Of a DNA stretch of 64,000 bases, positions 7,223-14,874 are shown piece by piece. A program made the position numbers and the translations under genes. This stretch comes from Pyxidicoccus trucidator (GTDB taxonomy: Bacteria > Myxococcota > Myxococcia > Myxococcales > Myxococcaceae): assembly GCF_010894435.1 (NCBI RefSeq), contig NZ_JAAIXZ010000005.1, positions 310,001 to 374,000 of the forward strand, in the 5' to 3' direction. The notes beneath the pieces are model-generated. The model searched no databases and was not told where the DNA came from. It saw nothing but the letters and a program-made list of their open reading frames with translations. Position 1 is the first letter of the stretch. Each line of letters starts with the position of its first letter.

Positions 7223-8761
7223 ATGCCCATCTCACGACGCCTGTTTCTGCGTGGCACCTCCAGCACCCTGGGGCTCCTCGCTGCTTCCTCGACCTTTCCC
7301 CGGTTCTTCGGCGCGGCCGAGGCCGCCACCCTCAGCGGGTACGCCGGCTACCGCGCGGCCGTCTGTGTCTTCCTGCTGGGCGGCAACGACGGCAACAACG
7401 TCCTCGTTCCCCTGACGAGCGGCCCGCACGGGCGCTACCTCGATGCGCGGCCGAACATCGGCTTCGAGACGACCGAGCTGCTCGCCATCAACCCCGTGGG
7501 CCAGGCCGCGGCCTCCTACGGGCTGCACCCGTCGCTCACGAAGCTCCGCACCCTCTTCGAGCAGGACCGCGCCGCGCTGCTCTGCAACGTGGGGCCCATG
7601 GTGCTGCCCATGGATAAGGAGGACTTCACCACGGGCACGGTGGCCCGGCCCGACAACCTGTTCTCCCACGCCGACCAGCAGGATGCCTGGGCGAGCGCCG
7701 TCGCGAACCCCTCCACCTGGGCTCCGCCCCCGTCGCTCATCGGCAAGGTCACCGGGTGGGCCGGCCGCACGGCCGACAAGCTGCACACGCTCAACCCGGG
7801 GGAGTACCCGGAGGTGACCTCGTTCGGGGGCAAGCCGCTCTTCTCCGTGGGCGGGGACCGCCAGCCGATGGTGGTGTCGCCCAGCGGCGTGCTCGAGTTC
7901 ACCGACCTCAACGATGTCGGCTTCAGCGCCCTCCGGGCAGACGCGCTGGCCCAGGCGGTGGCGCTCGACAATGGCGTGGCCCTGGAGGCCTCCTACGGCG
8001 GGGTGTTCACCACGGCGCAGACGTTCGCCGCGGCGCGCACCGCCGCCCGGGCGGCGGCCTGGAGCGTGCTCCCGCTGGCCACGCGCAACAGCATCGACAC
8101 GCTGTTCACCACCCCGGCGGGAATGAGCCAGCAGCTGCGAGACCAGCTCTACCAGGTGCTTCAGGACCTCATCGCGGGAGCCATGCCCGCGGCGCAGGGC
8201 GGCCTGGGCGTCCGGCGGCAGGTGTACTCGGTAGGGTTGGGCGGCTTCGACACGCATGCGAACCAGCGGCAGACGCAGGACGAGCTGCTCGCGGAGCTCG
8301 ACTTCGCGCTCGACGCCTTCTACCGGTCGGTGGACCTGCTCCGGGCGGAGACCGCCTTTGGCGGGAACCCGCCTCAGGCCACGCTCTTCACGATGAGCGA
8401 CTTCGGCCGCACCCTGCTGGAGAACTCGGACCGGGGCACCGACCACGGCTGGGGGAATCACGCCATCGTCCTGGGGGAGCGTGTCCAGGGGCGCCGTCTC
8501 TATGGCACCTTCCCCAGCCTGGACCTGTCGGGTGGCGCCGCGAACAACCCGAACACCACCGACGCCAAGGGGCGCTGGATTCCCACGCTGACGGTGGACC
8601 AGTACTCCTTCTCCATCGCCTCCTGGCTGGGGCTGTCGACGGCCGCGGAGCGCGACTACGTGTTCCCGAACCTGGATGGTTACGTCCAGGCCGCGAAGAC
8701 CGGCGGCTTCCCGCTGTCCGCGCAGGCCTACAAGGTCGCGTTCATGCTGCCGGACGCGTAA
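7223..8761 (+). CDS. DUF1501 family protein with Tat signal
   Basis: A 512-residue DUF1501 protein. The N-terminus MPISRRLFLRG followed by a hydrophobic stretch is a twin-arginine signal, so it is folded before export. Family blocks include VCVFLLGGNDGNNVLVP, DQQDAWASA, GLGGFDTHANQ and the C-terminal TMSDFGRTLLEN followed by DHGWGNHAIVLG, which resembles metal-binding parts of the alkaline phosphatase/sulfatase superfamily. It is 5 nt downstream of the DUF1800 gene and ends at a strong inverted repeat, so the two genes form a complete operon. Substrate unknown. Confidence 0.92.
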   Translation: MPISRRLFLRGTSSTLGLLAASSTFPRFFGAAEAATLSGYAGYRAAVCVFLLGGNDGNNVLVPLTSGPHGRYLDARPNIGFETTELLAINPVGQAAASYGLHPSLTKLRTLFEQDRAALLCNVGPMVLPMDKEDFTTGTVARPDNLFSHADQQDAWASAVANPSTWAPPPSLIGKVTGWAGRTADKLHTLNPGEYPEVTSFGGKPLFSVGGDRQPMVVSPSGVLEFTDLNDVGFSALRADALAQAVALDNGVALEASYGGVFTTAQTFAAARTAARAAAWSVLPLATRNSIDTLFTTPAGMSQQLRDQLYQVLQDLIAGAMPAAQGGLGVRRQVYSVGLGGFDTHANQRQTQDELLAELDFALDAFYRSVDLLRAETAFGGNPPQATLFTMSDFGRTLLENSDRGTDHGWGNHAIVLGERVQGRRLYGTFPSLDLSGGAANNPNTTDAKGRWIPTLTVDQYSFSIASWLGLSTAAERDYVFPNLDGYVQAAKTGGFPLSAQAYKVAFMLPDA

Positions 8762-8769
8762 GGCCCCAC

Positions 8770-8801
8770 GGAGGCCGGGGCGTCGTCGCGCCCCGGCCTC
8801 C
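8770..8801 (+). terminator. 13-bp perfect hairpin after the DUF1800/DUF1501 operon
   Basis: Arms at 8770-8782 and 8789-8801 pair perfectly (GGAGGCCGGGGCG) around a 6-nt loop, 8 nt after the stop codon. No T-run follows, as is common in very GC-rich genomes. Confidence 0.65.
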
Positions 8802-8970
8802 GCCGTGTCCGCATTCCGATGTCCCTGTTCCTCTGCCATGGGTCTGCGGGTGCGGAGCCCGCAACGCGTCTGGCCCCGTACGAGTGGCTCGGCCGGAGTG
8901 AGGTAGGCGTTGCCGCCACGGGGTGGGGATGTTCTATGGCCGCTCCGCGTTCCTTCCAGGGAGCCTTCAC

Positions 8971-10473
8971 ATGAGAGTCGTCTGCGCCCGCCTGTCCTGG
9001 GCCCTGCTTGCCGTGCTCGCCGCCTGTGGGAGTGCCTCGCCGGAGGATGAGGTCGGCGCGCTGCACGGAGAGGTGCTGGCCAATGCCCGGACGCTCACGT
9101 GCGCGACGTTGCAGGTGGCGCGTGGCTCCATCGGCTCGGGGCAGGGCGTCCAGGGCCTTGCGACCCAGACGCTCACGGGCACGCAGGACCGCTGGGCGGA
9201 GTACGTGGAGTTCTCCCCCAACACCTCGGCCACGTGCAGCTACCCGCTGCCCGTGGACGTGACGGCCGCGACGGTGCAGGCCGCCGAGATTGGGGTGAAC
9301 TACCGCGGGCCCCGCAAGGCGGAGATGCGCTGGGTCTTCGAGGCCTGGGACTACACCGCGGGCGCCTGGGTCGTCGTGGGGGACAACACCTTCGCCCTGT
9401 CGTGGAAGTGGACGGCGACGTCGCTGGCGCTGCCCGCGCCGGTGGGCCGCTTCCTGGACGGTGGGCCGGTGAAGCTGCGCTATCGCACGGACTCCTCCGC
9501 CGACGCGTCGCTGCTGGACCTGTGGGTGGTGCGCGTGCAGGTCGCGAGCACCGATGCCGGTGCGCCCCAGGATGCGGGGACTCCGGTCGACGCGGGCTCC
9601 CCGGTGGATGCCGGCACGCCCACCGATGCCGGCACGTCCGGTGACGCGGGCACCCCCGTGCCCTGGGAGGGGGTGAGCAGCTTCACGTACCAGCTGACGA
9701 ACTACGCCAACAACCGGCTGGACCAGATTGCTGGCTCGAAGTTCGACCTGGCCATCGTCGAGCTGTCGCGCGATGGGCACAGCGACTACTTCCGCGCGGA
9801 CGAAATCGCGGCGCTCAAGGCAGGGGGCAAGCAGGTGCTCGCGTACTTCGAGATTGGCGCCATCGAGGAGTACCGCCCCGAGTGGCCGCTGGTGCCCGCG
9901 GACCTGAAGCTCGGGCCCGTGGATGGGTGGCCGGACGAGCAGTACGTGAAGTACTGGGACGAGCGCTGGTGGCCCATCGTCCAGGGCCGCATCGACCAGG
10001 CGCTCGCCGCGGGCTTCACCGGCTGCTACCTCGACATGGTGGTGACGTACGAGGAGATTCCCGCCAACTCCGCCGGCACCAACCGCGCCGACCTCGCGCG
10101 GAAGATGGTGGCCCTCATCGCCCGCATCAACCAGTACGCGAAGGCGAGAGAGCCGGGCTTCAAGGTGATGCCGCAGAACTCTCCCGAGCTCATCGACTAC
10201 ACCGGCTACCTCGCCGCCATCGATGGGCTGGGCATGGAGGACATGTACTGGTCGGATGACGTCGCGTGCAGCCAGAGCTGGTGCGCGGAGAACCGGACCA
10301 ATGCCGCGCGCGTGCGCGCCGCGGGGAAGCTGGTGCTCTCCACCGACTACGCGGTGCAGGCCGCGCACGTGGCGGACGCCTACACGCGCTCCCGGGCCGC
10401 GGGCTTCGTGCCCTACGTCAGCGTGCGTGCGCTGGACCGGATGACGGTGAACGCCGGCTGGGACCCGCAGTAG
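8971..10473 (+). CDS. Lipoprotein with GH114-like (endo-alpha-1,4-polygalactosaminidase) catalytic domain
   Basis: A 500-residue lipoprotein. The signal peptide ends in a lipobox (LLAVLAAC) and the ATG at 8971 has AGGGAG about 9 nt upstream. Residues about 35-190 form a beta-rich domain, followed by a spacer of six-residue Asp-Ala-Gly repeats (about 192-228). The C-terminal 270 residues match the GH114/TM1410 type TIM barrel: FTYQLTNY, DLAIVELSRDG, VLAYFEIGAIEEYRP, GFTGCYLDMV and MEDMYWSDD. The Asp in YLDMV and the Glu in YFEIG are likely catalytic. Such enzymes cut galactosaminogalactan, so an exopolysaccharide or prey wall polymer is a possible substrate; this is inference from family. Confidence 0.85.
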   Translation: MRVVCARLSWALLAVLAACGSASPEDEVGALHGEVLANARTLTCATLQVARGSIGSGQGVQGLATQTLTGTQDRWAEYVEFSPNTSATCSYPLPVDVTAATVQAAEIGVNYRGPRKAEMRWVFEAWDYTAGAWVVVGDNTFALSWKWTATSLALPAPVGRFLDGGPVKLRYRTDSSADASLLDLWVVRVQVASTDAGAPQDAGTPVDAGSPVDAGTPTDAGTSGDAGTPVPWEGVSSFTYQLTNYANNRLDQIAGSKFDLAIVELSRDGHSDYFRADEIAALKAGGKQVLAYFEIGAIEEYRPEWPLVPADLKLGPVDGWPDEQYVKYWDERWWPIVQGRIDQALAAGFTGCYLDMVVTYEEIPANSAGTNRADLARKMVALIARINQYAKAREPGFKVMPQNSPELIDYTGYLAAIDGLGMEDMYWSDDVACSQSWCAENRTNAARVRAAGKLVLSTDYAVQAAHVADAYTRSRAAGFVPYVSVRALDRMTVNAGWDPQ

Positions 10474-10535
10474 CCAGGGGCCTCCACGCCTCCCGGGCGC
10501 GCCGTCGTGCGAGCGCTGCCTGGGGCTCAGGTGCC

Positions 10536-10566
10536 GGCCGAGTGCGTCAACTTGACGCACTCGGCC
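10536..10566 (+). promoter_or_regulatory. RegA/ActR-type operator 1 within a 31-bp palindrome
   Basis: The core GCGTC-N5-GACGC (10544-10558) sits in a perfect palindrome with 15-bp arms (10536-10550 and 10552-10566). The same core precedes two nearby genes. A GGTTAT element follows 22 nt after the core (10581-10586). The site is just upstream of the kinase gene, consistent with autoregulation by the adjacent RegA-like protein. Confidence 0.75.
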
Positions 10567-10604
10567 CGCGAAGCAGGCCGGGTTATGAAGGAGGGGTGTC
10601 CAGC

Positions 10605-11978
10605 ATGCCGACCGACGCCCGGGCGGTCCTGCAAGGCGCTCCGGTGCTGAAGCAGGAGCCGTCGCGCAGTGCCTTCCACCGCACGGCGCGGGAGGTGGTG
10701 GCGCGGCTCTCGTCCAGCGCCATCGCCCTGGGCTGGCTGGTGCGGCTGCGCTGGCACGCGGCCGCCGGGCAGGCGCTGACGGTGGCCGTCGCCACGCGGG
10801 GGCTCGGCCTGGAATTGCCCGTGGTGCCGCTGCTGGCGCTGGTGGCGACGACGGCGGTGTCCAACCTCCTCCTCGTGCTCTGGCTCCGCCGCGCCCCCAC
10901 GGTGCGCCCGGAGGTGCTGGGCGGCGTGCTGGCGCTCGACCTGCTCCTGCTGACGGGGCTGCTGGCGCTCTCCGGCGGGCCGTCCAACCCGTTCGGCATG
11001 CTGTACCTCGTCCACGTGACGCTCGCCGCGCTGGTGCTGGGCCCGCGCTGGACGGGGCTCATCGCGCTGCTGGCCGTGCTGGGCCATGCGAGCCTCTTCG
11101 CCTTCCACGTCCCCCTGCCGGAGGCCACGCACGTCCAGGGAGCCAGGGGGCTGGACTCGCTCCACCTGCTCGGCACGTGGATCGCCTTCGTGCTCACGGC
11201 CCTGGTCATCGCCTTCGTCGTCGCCCGGGTGTCGGCGGCGCTGAAGGACCGACAGGAGGCGGTGGTGCGCTCCCAGCAGTTCGCGGCGCGCGCGGAGAAG
11301 CTCGCGTCGCTGAGCACCCTGGCCGCGGGCGCGGCGCACGAGCTGGGCACGCCGCTGGGCACCATCGCCATCGCCGCCAACGAGCTGGAGACGCTCATCC
11401 AGGAGGAGCCCCAGGAGGCACTGGAGGACGCGCGCCTCATCCGCGACGAGGTGGAGCGGTGCCGGGACATCCTGGAGCGCATGAGCGCGCGCGCGGGTCG
11501 GTCGCTCGGAGAATTCCCGGAGCGGACCACGACGGGCGCCGTCCTCTCGCGCCTGCGTGAGCAGCTCGGGGCCGCGGAGCTGGCGCGGCTCCACTTCGAC
11601 GCGGGGCCGGACCTGCCGCTCTGGTGCCCCGCGCGAGGGCTGGTGCAGGTGCTGGCGAACCTCGCGCGCAACGGGCTGCAGGCCAGCGAGGCCACGCAGG
11701 GCACCGTCACCGTCACGGCGCGTGGAGACGCGGACCGCGTGCACTTCACGGTGGAGGACCGTGGCACCGGCGTCCCCCGCGCGCTGCTGTCGCGGCTGGG
11801 GGAGCCCTTCTTCACCACCAAGCCTCCCGGGCAGGGCATGGGGCTGGGGTTGTTCCTCAGCCAGACCTATGCCGAGCTGTGCGGGGGGCGCCTGGAGCTG
11901 GCCTCCGAGGAGGGGCAGGGGACGCGCGTGACGCTGGAGCTGCCCTGCCGGACGGAGGTCTTCCATGCAGCCGGGTGA
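10605..11978 (+). CDS. regB: RegB/PrrB-type redox sensor histidine kinase
   Basis: A 457-residue membrane histidine kinase. Five or six hydrophobic segments occupy residues about 40-210. Between them is GGPSNPF (about 124-130), equivalent to the ubiquinone-sensing GGxxNPF motif of RegB. The dimerisation H-box is AAHELGTPLGTIA with His near 245, the form typical of RegB, and the ATP-binding domain shows NLARNGLQA, DRGTGVP, FFTTK and GMGLGL. RegB signals redox state through the quinone pool to RegA. The next gene is a RegA homologue overlapping by 14 nt. The ATG at 10605 has AAGGAGG upstream; an in-frame GTG at 10596 fits a leaderless start if the GGTTAT at 10581 is the -10. Confidence 0.9.
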   Translation: MPTDARAVLQGAPVLKQEPSRSAFHRTAREVVARLSSSAIALGWLVRLRWHAAAGQALTVAVATRGLGLELPVVPLLALVATTAVSNLLLVLWLRRAPTVRPEVLGGVLALDLLLLTGLLALSGGPSNPFGMLYLVHVTLAALVLGPRWTGLIALLAVLGHASLFAFHVPLPEATHVQGARGLDSLHLLGTWIAFVLTALVIAFVVARVSAALKDRQEAVVRSQQFAARAEKLASLSTLAAGAAHELGTPLGTIAIAANELETLIQEEPQEALEDARLIRDEVERCRDILERMSARAGRSLGEFPERTTTGAVLSRLREQLGAAELARLHFDAGPDLPLWCPARGLVQVLANLARNGLQASEATQGTVTVTARGDADRVHFTVEDRGTGVPRALLSRLGEPFFTTKPPGQGMGLGLFLSQTYAELCGGRLELASEEGQGTRVTLELPCRTEVFHAAG

Positions 11979-12516
11979 GGCGCCTCCCTCGGTGCTCGTC
12001 GTCGACGATGACGAGCCCTACCGCGAGCGGCTGGTACGGGCCTTCGGGCGGCACGGCTTCGCGGCGCACGGTGCGGCCAGCGCGCAGGAGGCGCTCGAGC
12101 GGGCCCGCGAGCTGCGTCCGGGCTACGCGGTCATCGACCTGCGCCTGCCGGACGGCTCCGGGCTGGAGGTGGTGCGCGAGCTGAGGGCGCTGGACGCGCG
12201 CAGCACGCTGGTGGTGCTCACGGGGTACGGGAGTATCGCCACGGCGGTGGAGGCCGTGCGGCGGGGCGCCACGCACTACCTCACGAAGCCCGCGGACGTG
12301 GACGACATCCTGCTGGCCTTCGCCGGAGCCACGCTGCCCGAGGGCGAGGAGGCGGCCCGGGGACACCAGGTGCCCTCGCTCGCGCGCGCGGAGTGGGAGC
12401 ACATCCAGCGCGTGCTCGCGGACTGCGGAGGCAACATCTCCCAGGCCGCGAGGCTGCTCCGCATCCAGCGCCGCAGCCTGCAGCGCAAGCTGGCCAAGCA
12501 CCCCGTTCCGAAGTGA
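11965..12516 (+). CDS. regA: RegA/ActR/PrrA-type response regulator
   Basis: A 183-residue regulator with a receiver domain (VLVVDDDE, phosphoacceptor Asp near 58 in VIDLRLPDG, Lys in YLTKPAD) and a short Fis-like helix-turn-helix at the C-terminus: VLADCGGNISQAARLL and RRSLQRKLAKHPV. That ending is diagnostic of the RegA family, whose DNA-binding helix is highly conserved. The gene overlaps the kinase. Three inverted repeats of the form GCGTC-N5-GACGC, which match the recognition pattern described for this family, lie within 3 kb and probably are its targets. Confidence 0.93.
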   Translation: MQPGEAPPSVLVVDDDEPYRERLVRAFGRHGFAAHGAASAQEALERARELRPGYAVIDLRLPDGSGLEVVRELRALDARSTLVVLTGYGSIATAVEAVRRGATHYLTKPADVDDILLAFAGATLPEGEEAARGHQVPSLARAEWEHIQRVLADCGGNISQAARLLRIQRRSLQRKLAKHPVPK

Positions 12517-12537
12517 GCCCGCGCGTCGGCGCGTGGT

Positions 12538-12578
12538 GCGTCATCAAGACGCACGAGGCGCTTCGCGGGGGCCGTTAG
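12538..12578 (+). promoter_or_regulatory. RegA/ActR-type operator 2 plus downstream CGTTAG element
   Basis: GCGTC-ATCAA-GACGC at 12538-12552, flanked by GT and AC that extend the symmetry to 7-bp arms. CGTTAG at 12573-12578 follows after 20 nt. The pair stands upstream of the membrane protein starting at 12625. Confidence 0.72.
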
Positions 12579-12624
12579 GGTGTCGCGGCACCGCCATGCC
12601 CATACGGGCCGACAGGTGAACGAC

Positions 12625-13092
12625 ATGCTGTACTCGCTGGTTCTCTTCCTCCACTCGTGGGTGCGCTGGGGCGTCGTGGTGTTTGGCGTGCTGGCGCTCG
12701 GAGGTTCCCTCTCCGGCTGGCTGCGTGGCCGGGACTGGACGCGCTCCGACCGGCGACTCCAGCTCCTCTTCGTCTCCGCCTTCGACCTCCAATTGCTGCT
12801 CGGGCTGACGCTCTACTTCGGCCTCAGCCCGCTCTCGCCCAGGTCCATGGACGCGCTCCGGATGAGCATGTCCGTCTCCTTCCTCCGGTTCTTCAGCCTG
12901 GAGCACCCGCTGTTGATGCTCCTGGCGCTCACCGCCGCGCACGTGGCGTCCGCGCTCAGCCGCCGGGCCGAAGCACCCACCGCGAGGCATCGGGTGTGGG
13001 CGGTGGGGCTCCTCATCGCCCTGCTCCTCGTCGCGCTCGGGATTCCCTGGCCCGCGCTGTCCCACGGCCGGCCCCTGTTCCGGGGCTTCTGA
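12625..13092 (+). CDS. Four-helix membrane protein, candidate RegA target
   Basis: A 155-residue protein with four hydrophobic segments. Conserved-looking polar positions are LHSWVRW near the N-terminus, LQLLLGLTLYF in helix 2, RFFSLEHPLLM before helix 3, RHRVW before helix 4 and GIPWPAL at the end. The histidines at the membrane faces could bind haem, but this is only a suggestion. Similar small membrane proteins with an HSWxRW motif are, as I recall, common in Bacteroidetes and unnamed. The ATG at 12625 is preferred over 12580 because it lies beyond the putative promoter and has AGGTG upstream. Its operator links it to the RegB/RegA system. Confidence 0.8.
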   Translation: MLYSLVLFLHSWVRWGVVVFGVLALGGSLSGWLRGRDWTRSDRRLQLLFVSAFDLQLLLGLTLYFGLSPLSPRSMDALRMSMSVSFLRFFSLEHPLLMLLALTAAHVASALSRRAEAPTARHRVWAVGLLIALLLVALGIPWPALSHGRPLFRGF

Positions 13093-13115
13093 GGCCGGGC
13101 CGCTCACCCCGCCAC

Positions 13116-13157
13116 GCGTCGATTTGACGCATGCCGCGTAATTCCGGTCGCGGTTAT
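13116..13157 (+). promoter_or_regulatory. RegA/ActR-type operator 3 plus downstream GGTTAT element
   Basis: GCGTC-GATTT-GACGC at 13116-13130 and GGTTAT at 13152-13157, 21 nt apart, repeat the arrangement of operators 1 and 2. A further GACGC half-site lies at about 13170. The only gene downstream on this strand is the short ORF at 13203. Confidence 0.7.
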
Positions 13158-13202
13158 TCGTCTTCCCTGACGCAGTTCCCCACGCTCCAAGAGGCGCACC
13201 CC

Positions 13203-13409
13203 ATGCTCGACGTGCTCTGGATGATTTGGATGATGCCCGAGATGCCGGACCCGAAGTCCGGCACTCCGCTGGGACTGGGGGGCCCGCGCTCGCCACCGGG
13301 AAACCCGAAGCGGAAGCGTGAGCGCCGCGAGCGGCTGAGGCCCGCGCGAAGCGCTGCGGCCCCGAAAGACGCCAGCGCGCGGAGGACGCGCGCTGGCGGG
13401 ACGGCGTGA
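13203..13409 (+). CDS. Short ORF downstream of RegA-type operator 3
   Basis: A 68-residue reading frame beginning MLDVLWMIWMMPEMPDPKSG and continuing into an Arg/Lys-rich tail. The hydrophobic, methionine-rich start could be a short membrane anchor. AAGAGG precedes the ATG, and a complete copy of the operator/GTTAT arrangement lies 45 nt upstream, which is the main reason for calling it. The downstream half is weakly coding-like and could be chance. It converges with the M28 peptidase gene, ending one base before it. Function unknown. Confidence 0.45.
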   Translation: MLDVLWMIWMMPEMPDPKSGTPLGLGGPRSPPGNPKRKRERRERLRPARSAAAPKDASARRTRAGGTA

Positions 13410-14630
13410 CTACTGCGCGGTGCCCTTGGCCAGCTCGGCCACGTACGCGGCGGCAATCTTGGAGAACTTGAGCGCGTGGTTGGCGTTGTTCGCCGAGCGC
13501 GCCAGCGTGTCGTTCGCCGTGTGGATGTACGGGTTGCTCGTGCTCAGCGTCGCCTCGAAGGGAATGGACGCGGCGAAGCCCTGGGCGTTCCACGACGCGT
13601 GGTCCGAGCAGCCGTAGCCGCACGTGGAGTTCGTCTGCGGAATCTTCACGTACGTGGTGATGAGGTTCCGGAGGAACGTGTTCTGCGCGGCGTTGGTGTT
13701 GTCGGTGATGAGGGCGACATCCGCCGTCGTGCTGCCCTTGTAGTTCGTCATGTCGAGCTGCAGCACGCCCACCACGTTGATGGCGTTGTTCTTGTGGTAC
13801 GCGGCAATCTCCTTGGAGCCGCGCAGCCCGACCTCCTCCGCGGCGTAGGCCATGAACTTCACGGTGCGCTGCGGCCGGTAGTTGCGCGCCATGGCCACCC
13901 GGATGACCTCGGTGAAGGACGCCACGCCCGAGGCGTCATCGTCCGCGCCCGGCGCGTTGCCTCCCGAGCTGTTGATGGAGTCCAGGTGCCCGCCTACCAC
14001 CACCACCTCGCTCGCCAGGGTGGTGCCGGTGATGGTGAGGATGACGGACGGCTGGGCCCAGGCCGTGTGCCGGAACAGCTCCACCTTGACGTCGGTGCGC
14101 GCGGCGGGGACGTAGCCCTTCCACTTCGCGAGCAGCGAGTTGGCCGCGTCCACGCCGCCCTGGGACGTGTAGTAGCGCGTCGAATAGCCGGACAGCATGG
14201 TGATGGTGCCGCGGACGTTGGCCTCCGTCATCGCCCCCATCAGCGTGTTGACGGTGGTGGCGTTGTTCAGCGTGTAGGTGACCAGGTTCTGCGGAGCCAC
14301 CGCCAGAGCGGGCTCGAGCGTGGCCAGGGCCTCCTCGCGCGTCTCGGAGGTGATGAAGCCCGCGCACCGGTTGAACTTCTCGTGCATGAGCGTCGCCAGC
14401 CGCGACAGCTGCGACTCGCGGAGGCGGAACATCGCCGCCTGCTCCTTCGCGACGACGGCGGTGGGCTCCTCCCAGCCCGCGCTCTTGAAGGACTCTCGCA
14501 TCGGCGCGACGGCATCGGCGCCCATGGTGACCCAGACCTCCCGGTCGGGAGCCTCCGGCTTGCCCTTCTCGGCAAGGGCAGGCGTGGTGCTCAGCATCAT
14601 GGCCACTGGAATCAGGCTCTTCAGGCGCAT
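13410..14630 (-). CDS. Secreted M28 family aminopeptidase
   Basis: A 406-residue precursor with a signal peptide (MRLKSLIPVAMMLSTTPALA). After a propeptide-like region the Aeromonas/Vibrio aminopeptidase domain carries all zinc ligands and the catalytic acid: His in VVGGHLDSI, bridging Asp in GADDDASG, Glu pair in YAAEEVGLRG, Asp in LQLDMTNY and His in YIHTANDTL. A cysteine pair in STCGYGCSDHA matches the disulfide near the active site. It probably releases N-terminal residues from extracellular peptides during predation or protein feeding. Confidence 0.94.
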   Translation of the reverse strand: MRLKSLIPVAMMLSTTPALAEKGKPEAPDREVWVTMGADAVAPMRESFKSAGWEEPTAVVAKEQAAMFRLRESQLSRLATLMHEKFNRCAGFITSETREEALATLEPALAVAPQNLVTYTLNNATTVNTLMGAMTEANVRGTITMLSGYSTRYYTSQGGVDAANSLLAKWKGYVPAARTDVKVELFRHTAWAQPSVILTITGTTLASEVVVVGGHLDSINSSGGNAPGADDDASGVASFTEVIRVAMARNYRPQRTVKFMAYAAEEVGLRGSKEIAAYHKNNAINVVGVLQLDMTNYKGSTTADVALITDNTNAAQNTFLRNLITTYVKIPQTNSTCGYGCSDHASWNAQGFAASIPFEATLSTSNPYIHTANDTLARSANNANHALKFSKIAAAYVAELAKGTAQ

Positions 14631-14874
14631 CGTTGCTCCGCGGGGGACGACGGGGGTGCGCTGCCGGCCGGGGGCTTCGGTTCACCCGTTGCCCCCAGCC
14701 GGACGCGCATCCTGCTTCTCGCGAATTCCGTGGATATTTGGGAATAATTGGAGCGTTCAGAACCGAACAGACAAACGACCTGGGTGGTCGGCGACCTGGG
14801 GAGCTTCGCCACGCGTGTCTGGCTTCAGCGCGCAGCCCGGGGCGGTAAAGTCGTCTCTCCTCCGGGGGGATGCC

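Noticed and set aside
9540-9660. Repetitive GATGCCGG-type DNA in the GH114 lipoprotein
   Set aside because: Not a CRISPR or mobile repeat; it encodes the Asp-Ala-Gly spacer.
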